A DNA stretch of 64,000 bases from Alisma plantago-aquatica (taxonomy: Eukaryota > Streptophyta > Magnoliopsida > Alismatales > Alismataceae), in NCBI GenBank assembly GCA_963693085.1, contig OY856409.1, positions 302,016,058 to 302,080,057 of the forward strand, in the 5' to 3' direction. This document shows, piece after piece, positions 25,701 through 37,095 of the stretch (the stretch's first letter is position 1; every line of letters begins with the position of its first letter). Made by a program: the position numbers and the translations under genes. A model generated the notes under the pieces. That model was not told the origin of the DNA and searched no databases. It saw nothing but the letters and a program-made list of their open reading frames with translations.

Positions 25701-25958
25701 GCTAAGGAATGATCTAGAACAAAATTATTTTATCATTATCACACATATGTGGTAAACTTACATATCAGATTGTTATTAAAAATATCTACCGAGGTATTTG
25801 TGCATAAACTCATATGTTGGCAATAATAATGAACAAATGTTCACCAAACTACTATTATTTCCACAAATTAAACATCAAAGCCAAAAAGGATAGAAATGAA
25901 AGGAAAAGTATACAAAGAGGGTCAAAATGATAATCTATCCAAGTTTCGGTATGTTACA
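22708..25958 (-). repeat. 3' LTR of the LARD-like element
   Basis: On the minus strand it starts TGTAACATACCG, right after the polypurine tract. It matches 37,096-40,364 along its whole length, for example at GTGAAATCACCCCTTTAC, GGGTGGTTGTAC, CACAAAATGCCACATCATC and CAATAATAATGAACAAATG. It contains only short chance frames. Its inner edge keeps the canonical TG terminus that the 5' LTR has lost. Confidence 0.88.
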
Positions 25959-25998
25959 ACACTCCACCCCTTAAAGAGGATTTTGTCCCCGAAATCAC
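25959..25998 (-). other. Polypurine tract of the LARD-like element
   Basis: The minus strand reads GGGGACAAAATCC, TCTTTAAGGGGTGGAGTGT and then the LTR start TGTAAC. This is the usual gypsy pol-end and plus-strand-primer context, although no pol frame survives upstream. Confidence 0.8.
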
Positions 25999-27880
25999 AA
26001 AGATGAAAGTGTGAGTGTGTAAGAACTCATCTTTGAACAAACCAAAACTTCCATCAACACTATCAATAACAACTTCTCATAGGTCAGGTTCTCAAGGATC
26101 ACCTTGGGTTCCACTATTAAGATTTCTTTTATGAGATTTAACATTATTAATATTTTTGGCTCATTAGAATTATATTTATTAGTATATCACATTATCATAA
26201 TTATTCTTTTCATTGTGTTCTATTATATCACTTTATTAAAAAAAGAGTTATATTTAATTATTATTAAAGAAACCTCATATATAAATTACTCATTTATCTT
26301 ATTAAGAATTTTAAGCACAATTAGAGGCTTACTCAATTATCTATTTATATGTGACCATTATCCTTAATAAGTTGGAATTAGACTCCATTATTTTCATATT
26401 ATCACCATATTGAATCATATCAGATTATTTATATGAAATAAGACATTTTATCCAATTTGTTATTGAGTCTACAATTAATCTGATTAATGTCACATAAAAT
26501 GCTTATACCTATATTAAACATATATATATATATTGTCAGATTGCCATATTACCTTTCTTACTCATGTTAATGCCATCACTGGTCATTTTTCTCATATTTA
26601 TTCAATTTTTATTATTGATTATGCACATTTGAGTGAATCCAATTGCTTGTTATCCATATTGAAGCCATTCTATGTATTTTAGTGAACATGATGGAACATA
26701 TTACATATTAATGGATTGTTTCACATACCAAGTCATGACTAGATGACTAATTAGGTGTGTATTATAGAACAAGGTGATATGCATCACATATTGATGACTT
26801 GATTAATCTATGATTAGTGATTATATCCCATTTATGTGTCTCAAAGTATTATTTGATTGTGACACCTAATGTCACTAATGTATCATGAAAAGCATTAAGG
26901 ATGCATATATTAAGGTTAAATGATTACAACTTAGGATTCAGGTCAACATGATCATTATACTTCATATTTATATCTTCTTAGCATGCATTAAGTGCAAGAT
27001 TAGGTGACAATTATCTTTCTCATCATATCATTAGGGTTTATTGGTTCATGTTATGGTCAACAACATACATATCCATTATTAGTATTAATATGTGAGTTAC
27101 TCATGTTATGCGCATTAGATCTTTATTAGGGTTCAAACACATGAACTATTCACTAGGTGACCATTACATGTTCATTAATATATAAACAAGCATGTTGAGT
27201 TATAACTATAACTTGTTTGGTCAAAACTAAGGATCCAAGCAAGCTAACCTCCTATTCATGGAGTTAGGGATTCTAAAGTCGTGTAACTAGATCTCGGTAT
27301 GGCATAGGGATCCACCCCCATAAAAAGGATTTTGTCCTCAAAATCTAACTACCCAAAAAACACCAACAAACTACTCTTCACCTGTTAAAAGGTTTGACCT
27401 ACCAAGTCAAACTAAACTAGAGGTAAAAGGGTGAGTCTAACTAAACCATGTATAATATCTACCACGCTTCCTCTGTACACTTTGATAGCTTACCAAACTT
27501 CAAAGTCTAGGTTCTAGGGTTAGGATGACCAAACATGTGGTCCTAAGGGACATAAGGAACCATATTGGGTATCCAACTTCAAACAAGTCACAACACCTGA
27601 AAGACTAGGTCGTCATATAAGGTTCCCAAAATATATCCAACGTAGATGTCAAAGTTTACTATTATCTAAAAGCATGCTATTTTGGATATTTTGTATCAGC
27701 TCAGGCCAGACAGATATCATATGGATGTGGTAGTCCTCGTAAACCAAGCTAGTGGCACGAAGGAAAATCTTGCCATCCCCCAAACCATGATCCTTTCTAG
27801 ACACCATTGCTTTCAACTTCATATCCTATTAGTTTCCTGAAGGCAAATCTAAACAACCTCAAGTTACTATGGTTACTTAC
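25999..27880 (-). other. LARD interior (3' part), non-coding
   Basis: 1.9 kb of AT-rich sequence with no recognisable gag, protease, reverse transcriptase or integrase. A plus-strand frame at 26,104-26,367 is low complexity. A second polypurine-like signature lies at 27,310-27,346. The copia element interrupts after 27,880. Confidence 0.6.
27310..27346 (-). other. Second gypsy pol-end / polypurine signature
   Basis: The minus strand reads TTTTGAGGACAAAATCC, then TTTTTATGGGGGTGGATCC. It has the same layout as the tract at 25,959-25,998 but lies 1.3 kb further inside. It may mark an older gypsy fragment or a duplicated 3' end. Confidence 0.55.
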
Positions 27881-30080
27881 TGTTGGGTTTTAGAGGAGAT
27901 GGAGAAGGCAGCGGAAACAAAAAATTTCTTCTCCCAAACCCAGAATAAAGGAATCGCATCAACATCTATACAATAAGAAGGATGGTTTGTAGAGGCATAC
28001 CTTGTCCTGAGGCTTGCTCGACGACGTTACCCCGTGGCTTGCACGGTCTTCACCTCCGGTCTTGGACGGTGTCTGTGCTGCTCCTGGTCTCATCAGGACT
28101 GTCGGGATTGACAGTTGTCTTCCGAGCGGCAGAAGTCTCCCGCCTCTGAAGTAGTCTACACGGACCACCTGGAACTTCGATCTCCTTGTCCCACAAGGAA
28201 TCGGAAGGAGTCGCACCCTCCTGTCAGCGTACTAGTCACCGACACACTCTCCTGCAACTAGTTGCCTTTCAGTAATTGTCTTTCCCTTGATGTGCCTCCC
28301 TTATCGGGTAGCACTTGCTTGGGCTCTCTCGGTTACCACAACCAGAGAGAACGACAACTTTGTAGAGCAACTAGTGTTTTGAGTTTTTGTTCCTGAGAAG
28401 CCCCTACTACCCCTATATATATAGGAGGGTCATGGGACAAGGTTCTCTACCCTGGGCAATGCGGGATTAAAGCAGGAGTAGAAGGGTTTGAGATTTCCAC
28501 AAAAACTGACATACTACGGCAGTTGAACAGATCGGTTCACACCTTGAAAAGATTGTTTCAAGCCCTGAGTCGATCGTTTGGGACCTGAGCCGATCAGTTC
28601 ATGCATGAGTTGATCGGTTCATGGTCCTGATCCAACTCAAATTGACTTTCATATTTGTTTCCGATTAATCAAATATTAATCCTTGTCCAAATCGAATTTT
28701 TACAAGTGAAACAAAATTTATTTGCAAAATAGTCTTCTGACTTTCCAAACGATCTCAGTTGGTCACATGAATCAACCGGTTCAACAATTGAGTCGATCAT
28801 CTCATTTATACATGAGTTGATCGTCTCACCAGTTGAGTCGATTGGTTCACCAACCTGATTCGATCGGTTCATCCTATGAGCCGATCGGTTGGGAGTGTAG
28901 ATTGTGTAAAATCAGTCAATTGCAGTTTCAATCAATTTGATACTCTAATCAATTGGTCCAACACCTTGAACGCTATGATACTGGGCTATCAATTGATTGA
29001 GTGTTTAATTGAACTACTAAACTCCTTTAGTAATCAATCTAAACATCGTTTGTGGATAAACTCCTCTTCCAGGTTAAATCCTATGTATGTGACCCTGTAG
29101 GTCCATTTCACGTTGGCAGTGAAAGTCCATAACACTTATGACTTCACAAGCAAAGAGCAGTGCCTAGTCGCACATCAGTGCTACCCAAGTGAAAAGGAAA
29201 GTTGGAGAACAACTTTCTATCCTAGAATCCGTGAATGGAGTTACAGTGAATGTATAATTCCTTTGTCACTGATATCCCGAATGAACTCAAGGCATGGAAT
29301 AGTCATCCTTTCAACGTTCATTCACTCTCTTGATCTCAGAGTAGATTGGAGGAGATATGTATGACATCAATATCACATACTGATTCACACATGTGTGCAC
29401 ACCTATCTCAATCCTACTCATCAAGTGGCCATGGATATCAAACTCCCTCAGGGGGGACAAATCCCATATCTATCACCCACCCCTCAAAAGCGACATGTGT
29501 CAAAGACACCCAATAATCACCTTTATAACAACCCATGTTTTAGGATTGCGTTTGATGATGTCAAAGTGTACCCAACGACATGTGTTGAGTGTAGTGATTT
29601 CAGGTCAAAGAATCACATTCACCACCATCACTGTGAGAATTGACTGTGACTACCATGTCATGGTTCCATGTGTCAATGTCACGGTGGGTCTGTCCGGTAC
29701 ACTTCTTCTCTAACAAGTACCTATGTGTTTGGTTTGATATCTCCATATCATGATTAATGAGATTCTGTCATCAACCAACACCACAATCTAGTCTTGTGTG
29801 TCATTGTTGTCTATCTACCTTTCACAATGGCATATGACTAGGGACATAATAAGAATGTACAAACTCTTAGCATATGTATGATCTCATCGTTCAGGTCCTT
29901 AGCCTGAAAGCATACGTCATTGAGTACTGTCATTCTCTAGACATTCAATCTGTTCTGTCATTATCTCATACGACAGAAGCAGAAAGAATTGGAAGCTTGC
30001 CTTTGATCTTTATCAAATAAATCTTAATGTATCCCACCAATCATCCCATGATTGGCTCTCAGGGCATACATACTAAAAGA
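27881..30080 (-). repeat. 3' LTR of the copia element
   Basis: 2.2 kb, about 90% identical by eye to 34,700-36,876. The outer end is TGTTGGGTTTTAGAGG. The inner end reads CATACATACTAAAAGA, where its partner has CATACATTCCAACA, so this terminus has mutated. TATATATATAGGAGGG near 28,415 on the plus strand also occurs in the partner at about 35,233. A palindrome island lies at 28,500-28,905. Confidence 0.93.
28500..28905. repeat. Palindrome island in 3' LTR (AACCGATCGGTT family)
   Basis: About a dozen spaced units related to AACCGATCGGTT occur, for example ACAGATCGGTTCA, GAGTCGATCGTTTG, GAGCCGATCAGTTC, GTTGATCGGTTC, CGATCGGTTCATCC and GAGCCGATCGGTTGG. They are spaced at 15-40 bp and often separated by CCTGAG or CATGAG linkers. 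Each unit is self-complementary or nearly so. Function unknown. Confidence 0.85.
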
Positions 30081-30093
30081 CTCCCACTTGCAC
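30081..30093 (-). other. Polypurine tract of the copia element
   Basis: The minus strand reads GTGCAAGTGGGAG directly before the 3' LTR start. AAGTGGGAG is the usual plus-strand primer in plant Ty1-copia elements. Confidence 0.85.
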
Positions 30094-30119
30094 TGCGAGC
30101 CAGTCACCCTTGAATCATA

Positions 30120-31450
30120 TTCATAGTGATCTTCAAATATGTCCCACATGCTACTGTGCTCTAGTGCTAACATAGTGAGTTATGGCAGCACCTTGCCAAA
30201 TGCAGTATTAACTACATGTCTCTCATCTCTTCATTGTACGTCACACGTATGAGATGGAGTTGCCGTAATATGCGATCTAGTATTCCTTTGCTAACCTTTA
30301 GCCACATTGCATGACCAAGTACTTCTTATTTGTCATCAATGACCGGAATATCTATAAGTTCATCTCTATGAACTCCTAGATCCATATAGTATCCACTGTT
30401 GTTCTTTAACACACGGATACTCAGCATTTCCTTTTAAAACAACTTTATTGGAATGTTTCCATTATTCAACAAACATTCACTTTTATATATCCCATATATA
30501 TTTTGCGATTAATTTTCTATCCTTTTTGGAAGTTCGCATCAGTGTAAATCTTTACAGTGAACCCTTCCTAATTTCCATAGAACGAGTACTTCTCAAGTAC
30601 TTATCAAGTTCTTATGGTATTCCAGTAACCCTTACTGGAACTAGACAGACATCCACTCGTCATGTCCCACATATGAGTTATCATGATGAGCACATCATAT
30701 TGTCATATCCTACATACAAGATGATGAATGCATTTTATTCTTGCTATGTCCATACATGCAAGATAATGGGATTATTACATACATGATAGATCCATATCTA
30801 TTCTTAGTGTTCCCATTCTTCATAAGAATTAGACACTTAGCTTTGGGATACTAACTCCATGTAACATGGATAAGTTTTCTCCCACTGAATCTGTGCATGT
30901 TGAACCTTTCAGTATAGATTGCCAATGTATGCTCTCTCTTTTCAGGTCAAGTGGTTTTCGAGAACTATCTCTATAAATCTCTATTCCTATCATATAGGAA
31001 ACGTCTCTATCTTCCCTAAAGATAATTCCACTTTGAATTTCTATTCTAGAACATTTCCATTCCAATCAACATGTGGAATGTAAATACGCTCCCACTAAAT
31101 CACTGATCTCTCTTTATCTTTGACATATCAGTCAAACCTTTGACTATATTATCAAAGTAAGGATCCCAGCTCTGAGTTGCTTGTACTCAATCAATCACAT
31201 TGATTAGTCCATTGTAACTTATAGGCTTTATTTGCATTAATGGATTCATAAACCTTATAGGTTGTGTCACATACACATCCTTGCTTTATTCCTTATAGGA
31301 ATGCGGTTTTAGTATTTGTATGTCATATCTCTTAGTCATTAAATTGCAATCAACAAGCATCATCCTTCTCAAAATGTTATCCATGTGTCTTAACGCTTTA
31401 AGACTCATTCACACTTACGGATTTCTTCCCAATGGGTGCTACCATCAAGG
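30120..31450 (-). pseudogene. Decayed copia reverse transcriptase / RNase H
   Basis: Read on the minus strand from about 31,450 downward, fragments in several frames follow Tork-type pol order. First comes a TAFL segment and VYVTQP (near 31,290), then MNPLM. Next is SYMIGIEIYRDSSRKPLDL with a following LHGVS piece (30,829-31,065). Then come RYGSIMYVI (near 30,800) and FTVKIYTDANFQKG (near 30,550), which matches the start of the RNase H domain. The YVDD region is not recognisable. Many stops and shifts exclude activity. The identification rests on motif order and on the neighbouring gag and LTRs. Confidence 0.75.
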
Positions 31451-32436
31451 TCATACCTTATGGTTCACATGGAAGTCATTTAGGATGTAATGGTCATAAA
31501 CCATAACTCAAAATTTGGTTCCTCATATTCATCTAGATAGTTTACTCATCACATGACCAACTCATCACATAGATAATCGAGGTGTATCTGTCAAGGATAT
31601 AAGAACTCACAACTCCTTATGATCTTAATGTATTTTATTAGTGTGGGGTATTCTTTATTTAAGAAGAATTTAGTTATTTGATAAGCATCCTCTAACTCCT
31701 TAGAGTATGACTCCTTCTTGATCATGCCTTAATCATGAGTTCACTATGATACACTATCATAATCATTCATAAGGTTCTCAAACATTTGGTTCAAGTATTT
31801 CATTCATTGATCTCATCAAGAATTAACACTTTACCAAATTTGTACTTCATTTATGATATTTTTGAACACTATAAGATATTCATATTGGTATTTCTCTAAA
31901 CATCGTTTGAAGTATTAGCATTAACTCTAATAGGTATGTAAATACATCTCATGTATTGTACCTAATAGGATAATCATTATCCCACTACCTTAGTGAAGAT
32001 TAATTAATCACGTCCAAGAGATTCATGTCTCTTACTAGTTCTCTAACCAAACGAGTCTAGATTTATCCATCATATAGAAACTAGAAATGAATTTCTCATG
32101 ATTTATGCTAATTTGATTGTTTGAGTTATCAATAACTTTTAGGTATCATTTTATATTATGCATACCAAGTACCACAAGATAAACAAGGCATTGCCACAAG
32201 GAAACATCAAATTTATTAATTGCCATTATTTTCATACAATATGCAAAAATAATGTGTTTCTATCCATTGGCAAATATGAAATAGCAGTTCATAACTCTAT
32301 TACATGCCTTTATGGCTGAAAATAAACCAAAGTACTCCTATCTATGGTGGAAACATTTGCCCCATTTATTGGGTGATTTACACTTTATATCTTGGTATCA
32401 TATACCTAAAAAGTGTTACAAGTTTATTTCATGACA
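31451..32436 (-). other. Residual copia pol sequence, not resolvable
   Basis: Protease, integrase and the start of reverse transcriptase should lie here, but I find no intact motif (no DTG/DSG site and no integrase HHCC). The space is too short for them, so a deletion of well over 1 kb plus decay is likely. Confidence 0.5.
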
Positions 32437-33300
32437 CCTTCAGGTGGAGACGTCTGTCGCCTCCCTCTTCTTTAGTTCTTCCAGATAGAGTGGACAATTC
32501 CTTTTCCAATGTCCTAGCTTTTGACAATGGTGGAAATTGCCTCTCTTGGTCATGCCTCCCTTGGCCTTGAGAGTTGAAGACGACTTGGGCTGCTGGCTAG
32601 CACCAGAACCTTTCTTAGCCTTGCCCTTGACCTTGCCCTTGCACTTGGACTTGCCTTTCTTGCTACTGATCATCATCACAGACTTAGGCTTGTCCTTCTT
32701 CATCTGTGCCTCGGCTATCCTCATCATGCCCAACAACTCTGTCAATGGCTTGTCAAAGTTGTTCATGTTGTAGTTCATCACAAACTGACTGTAGGATTCT
32801 GGCAATAATTGCAGTATCACGTTAGTAGCCAACTCTTGGCTCAGGGGAAATCCCTGTCTTGTCAGGTTCTCCACATACTCAATCATCTTGAGTGTGTGAG
32901 GACCAACTGGATCTCCTTCTGTCATGACACACTTGAACAGTGCCCTAGAGACATCATATCTCTCTTGTCATGCTTGATCTTCATACATGTTCTTGAGATG
33001 TTGAATCATCTCAATGACACCCATGTTCTTATGTTGTCTTTGCAACTCGTGGTTCATGGAGCACAACATCAAGCACTTTGCATCAATGACATCATCATAA
33101 TGCTTCTTATAAGCATCCCTTTTTGCCTTTGGTGCGGTAGGAGCAGGTTCCTCTGGAATTAGAGTATCCCGGACATAGAGCTTTCACTCTTAAGTGAGAA
33201 CAATTCTCAATGTCCTAAACCAGTCATAGAAGTTAGTCCCATTCAGCTTGTCCTTTTCAAGGACCGATCACAATGAAAAGTTATTGGTGTTTGTTGTCAT
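32437..33300 (-). pseudogene. Copia gag, single frame with premature stops
   Basis: The minus-strand ATG at 33,300-33,298 opens a frame of about 287 codons to the TGA at 32,437. In order: KDKLNGTNFYDWFRTLRIVL (N-terminal gag motif), AYKKHYDDVIDAKCLML, EMIQHLKNMYEDQA, LTRQGFPLSQELATNVIL, a Lys-rich stretch (KKGKSKCKGKVKGKAKKG) and the zinc knuckle HHCQKLGHWKRNCPLYLEEL. The first cysteine of CX2CX4HX4C reads His in this copy. Gag normally coats the RNA and forms the particle. Four in-frame stops (TGA, TAA, TGA, TGA) interrupt the N-terminal half without any frameshift. At least two fit CGA-to-TGA or CAA-to-TAA change. Confidence 0.9.
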
Positions 33301-34683
33301 TCGAACTACAAAAGGAAATATATGCAATTTAGTCCAAAACTCAATTTTGACCTATTTCATTGATTTGAAATTTTCACGATATAATTAGGACTTTAATTAA
33401 TTATCGCTCTCACTATTTTTGTTCAAATTGGTAGCCCTCACCATCAATTCAGAAGAATGCAGTGTACAATCTTCTAGTGGGTTAAGATCCTAAAATCCTC
33501 TGAGTCATGGACCAGCTAGGGCTATCATCCACAACTTAGATCTTCCAGGTAGGCAACTTTTGCAAATTGCATCATATGCAACTCTTGAAAGATGTCATGT
33601 GTAACTCCTTGCCATGATCACCTCCATGCCTCAAGGTGCTAGATTCTATCTATGTCATCTTGTTAAGTCTGACCCAAAGCCAACACGATGAATATGCACC
33701 CTGCTAGGGCAGACCCACATATCCATCCTTCACGCTTCCACGAGATAGACGGTGCACCACGCTAGGGCGTGCCCACACTTGGTCGGTCAAGCTTTTCATG
33801 TGTGTCGCATTTGGAAGGCTCTAAAACTTTAATATTTAATGAGGGATTTGGTTTTATAGGTACGTATACATATCCAATCACCACAATACATAGTATGTAT
33901 CATATACATGTTATATCCCACATAAAATATATGAAATGATAAAAGCGATGATTATGGCCATCCTAATGTGATTCCTCGAGCTAAGAGGAATCACGGTCAT
34001 CTACATGCAACATGTCCATGATAAAGAGTTATAGCCATACAAATTGATCAACTCATCACATTAATGTCCTACTCGTCCTGGCCGGTCGTCTGGGTGCCAC
34101 CAGCCGATCGGTTGGATCCTCCAACCGATCGGTTCACCTGGTCATTGTGCATCTCCTCATGGTCGCCACCTGATTGTCTCGCTCCTCGAACTGATCGTTT
34201 GGATTGTCAACCGATCGGTTCATGCCTTGAACCGATCATCTCAATCATCGTCAGATGTCCTCCGTTCTTTGACATAACAGGAAATATAAAAAAGATCTAT
34301 CCTATTTACATTTAAATTGGGAAACCACGAGTTACATTCAGGGGGAGCAAAGGTAGGAAAGAAATCTCGATTTATCTCGAGTTACATCAGGAATAAGGAG
34401 GTAGGGAATCAGTGCACAAACCGAGATGCAAGCAACCACATACAACCAAGCACACAAACATAGGGTTTATTGGCCATAACCATGCTATACATCCACCACA
34501 AAACTCATTTAAGGGCGACGTGTATCGAGTGCATTCATATTACATATCATATATGTATATTGAGATTTGTGGATTTAGGATTGGACATGCATAAAGCCAT
34601 CATTATTTGCATCGTATGCAATAATTAAAGGTGATAAACCAAAATTGATCACATCAATAATTCTAAAGTATAGAGCAGTTGAT
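33301..34683 (-). other. Long copia leader between primer site and gag
   Basis: About 1.4 kb with no recognisable coding frame. Repeated phrases such as CTAGGGC(A/G)(G/T)(A/G)CCCACA near 33,705 and 33,760 are visible. A second palindrome island lies at 34,085-34,245. The leader would hold packaging signals in a live element. Confidence 0.6.
34085..34245. repeat. Palindrome island in copia leader
   Basis: This includes CCGATCGGTTGGATCC, CAACCGATCGGTTCACC, CTGATCGTTTGG, CAACCGATCGGTTCATG and GAACCGATCATCTC: the same 12-bp palindrome family as in the LTRs, but outside the LTR. Confidence 0.85.
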
Positions 34684-34698
34684 GTGGCTTTGATACCA
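34684..34698 (-). other. Primer-binding site of the copia element
   Basis: The minus strand reads TGGTATCAAAGCCAC one base inside the 5' LTR end (CCCAACA). The first eight bases match the complement of the plant initiator-Met-tRNA 3' end (usually TGGTATCAGAGC). Confidence 0.88.
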
Positions 34699-34699
34699 T

Positions 34700-36876
34700 T
34701 GTTGGGTTTTAGAGGAGACACAGAAGGCAGTGGAAATAAAAAATTTCTTCTCCCAAACCCAGAATAAAGGAATCACGTCAACGTCTATATAATAGGAAGG
34801 ATGGTTTGTATAGGTGTACCTTGTCCCGAAGCTTGCTCGGCGACATTACCTCGCAGCTTGTACGGTCTTCACCTCCGATCTTAGAAGGTGTCTGTGCAGC
34901 TCCTAGTCTCACCGGGACTGTCGGGATTGACAATTGTCCTTTGAGCGGCAGAAGTCTCCCACCTCTGAAGTAGTCCACATGGACCACCTGGAACTCTGAT
35001 CTCCTTGTCCCACAAGGAATCAGAAGGATTCACACCCTCCTATCAGCGTACTAGTCACTGACACACTCTCCTGCAACTAGTTGCCTTTTTGCAGTTGTCT
35101 TTCCCTTATTGTGCCTCCCTTATCGGGTAGCACTTGCTCGGGCTCTCTCGGTTACCATAACCAGAGAGAATGACAACTTTGCAGAGCAATTGGTATTCTG
35201 AGTTGTTGTTCCTGAGAAGCCCCCACTACCCCTATATATATAGGAGGGTCATGGGACAGGGTTCTCTACCCCGAGAAATGCAAGATTAAAGCAGGAGTAG
35301 AAGGGTTCGAGATTTCCACAAATAATGACATACTACGGCAGTTGAACCGATCGGTTCACACCCTGAAACGGTCGTTTCGGGCCCTGAGCCAATCGTCTGG
35401 TGCTCTGAGTCGATCGGTTCGTAGTCCTAATCCAACTCAAATTGTCTTTCATATTTGTTTCCGATTAATCAAATATTAATCCCTGTCCAAATCGAATTTA
35501 TACAAGTGAAACAAATTGTATTTGCAAAATAGTCTTATGACTTTCCAAACGATCTCGGTTGGTTACATGAATCAACATGTTCAACAATTGAGCCAATTGT
35601 CTCATTGATGCATGAGCCAATCATCTCACCAATTGAGCCAATCGGTTCACCAACCTGAGCTGATCGGTTCATCCTATGAGCCGATGGGTTGGGAGTGCAG
35701 ATTGTGCAAAATCAGTCAATTGTAGTTTCAATCAATCTGATACTCTAATCAATCGGTCCAACACTTTGAACTCTATGATACTGAGCTATCAATTGATTGA
35801 GAGTTTAATTGAACTACTAAACTCCTTTAGTAATCAATCTAAACATCGTTTGTGGATAAACTCCTCTTCCAGGTTAAATCCTATGTGTGTGACCCTGTAG
35901 GTCCATTTCACATTGGCAGTAAAAGTCCATAACACTTATGACTTCACAAGCAAAGAGCGGTTCCTGGTCGCACATTAGTGCTACCCAAGTGAAAAGGAAA
36001 GTTGGAGAACAACTTTCAATCCTACAATATGTGAATGGTGTTACAGTGAATGTATAATTCCTTTGTCACTGATATCCCGAATGAACTCAAGGCATGGAAC
36101 TGTCATCCTTTCAACATTCATTCACTTTCTTGATCTCAGAGTAGATTGGAGGAGATATGTATGACATCAATATCACATACTAATTCACACATGAGTGCAC
36201 TCCTATCTCAATCCTACTCATCAAGTGGCCATGGATATCAAACTCCCTCAGGAGGGACAAATCCCATATCTATCACTCACCCCTCAAAATCCCCATGTGT
36301 CAAAGCCACCCAATCATCACCTTTATAACAACCCATGTTTCAGGATTGGGTTTGATGATGTCAAAGTGTAACCAACGACATGTGTTGAGTGTAGTGATTT
36401 CAGGTCAAAGAATCACATTCACCACCATCACTGTGAGAACTGATTGTGACTACCATGTCATGGTTCCATGTGTCAAACTCACGGTGGGTCTGTCCAGTAC
36501 ACTTGTTCTCTAGCAAGTACCTATGTGTTTGGTTTGATATCTCCATATCATGACTAATGAGATTCTGTCATCAATCAACACCACAATCTAGTCTTGTATG
36601 TCATTGTTGTCTATCTACCTTCCACAATGACATCCGACTAGGGACATAATAAGAATGTACAAACTCTTAACATCTGTATGATCTCATCGTTCAGGTCCTT
36701 AACCTGAAAGCATACGTCATTGAGTAATGTCATTCTCTGGACATTCAATATGTTCTATCATTATCTCATATGACCGAAGCAGAAAGAATTGGAAGCTTGC
36801 CTTTGATCTTTATCAAATCAATCTTAATATCCCACCAATCATCCCATGATTGGCTCTCAGGGCATACATTCCAACA
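34700..36876 (-). repeat. 5' LTR of the copia element
   Basis: On the minus strand it starts TGTTGGAATGTATGCCC and ends AAAACCCAACA next to the primer site. It is 2,177 bp with both canonical termini. It carries the TATATATATAGGAGGG block near 35,233 and a palindrome island at 35,335-35,760. It is the better-preserved reference copy for the family, which also has fragments at 1,070-2,244 and 4,795-5,220. Confidence 0.93.
35335..35760. repeat. Palindrome island in 5' LTR
   Basis: Counterpart of 28,500-28,905, with units such as GAACCGATCGGTTCAC, GAAACGGTCGTTTC, GAGTCGATCGGTTCG and GAGCTGATCGGTTC. Several units differ from the partner LTR by base changes, yet the islands keep the same general spacing. 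Confidence 0.85.
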
Positions 36877-37077
36877 CTTATATCTTTTAATTTGTAAATA
36901 TTGTAGTGGGGTTTAATCATCATGATTCTATTGTGAAACTCATAGGATCCTGCATCAACCTTTCATCATCTCTAGGGTTTCATAGATCAATTATAGGGCA
37001 AACATGTCACTTGAAGGGTAACTAAGAAAATGTTTCTAATTAGGGAGATAAAATTTAAAATAGTCAGATTTTGACTA
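36877..37077 (-). other. LARD interior (5' part)
   Basis: The short piece between the copia insertion and the LARD primer site. It is AT-rich and has no frame of interest. It begins with CTTAT, the right copy of the copia target duplication. Confidence 0.7.
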
Positions 37078-37095
37078 CCATGGGATCTGATACCA
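37078..37095 (-). other. Primer-binding site of the LARD-like element
   Basis: The minus strand reads TGGTATCAGATCCCATGG directly after the LTR terminus ...TTTTAAAGCA. It matches initiator-Met-tRNA for the first ten bases, with no spacer. Confidence 0.88.

Larger units (their letters stand above)
27881..36876 (-). mobile_element. Ty1-copia (Tork-like) LTR retrotransposon, decayed
   Basis: A 9.0-kb element with LTRs at 27,881-30,080 and 34,700-36,876 that end TGTTGG...CCAACA (the 3' copy is mutated at its inner end). The flanks are CTTAC (27,876-27,880) and CTTAT (36,877-36,881), a 5-bp target duplication with one change. On the minus strand the order is 5' LTR, primer site TGGTATCAAAGCCAC, long leader, gag, decayed pol and polypurine tract GTGCAAGTGGGAG. 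The interior is only 4.6 kb, short for the superfamily, and pol is heavily deleted. It inserted into the interior of the LARD-like element, so it is the younger of the two. Confidence 0.93.
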
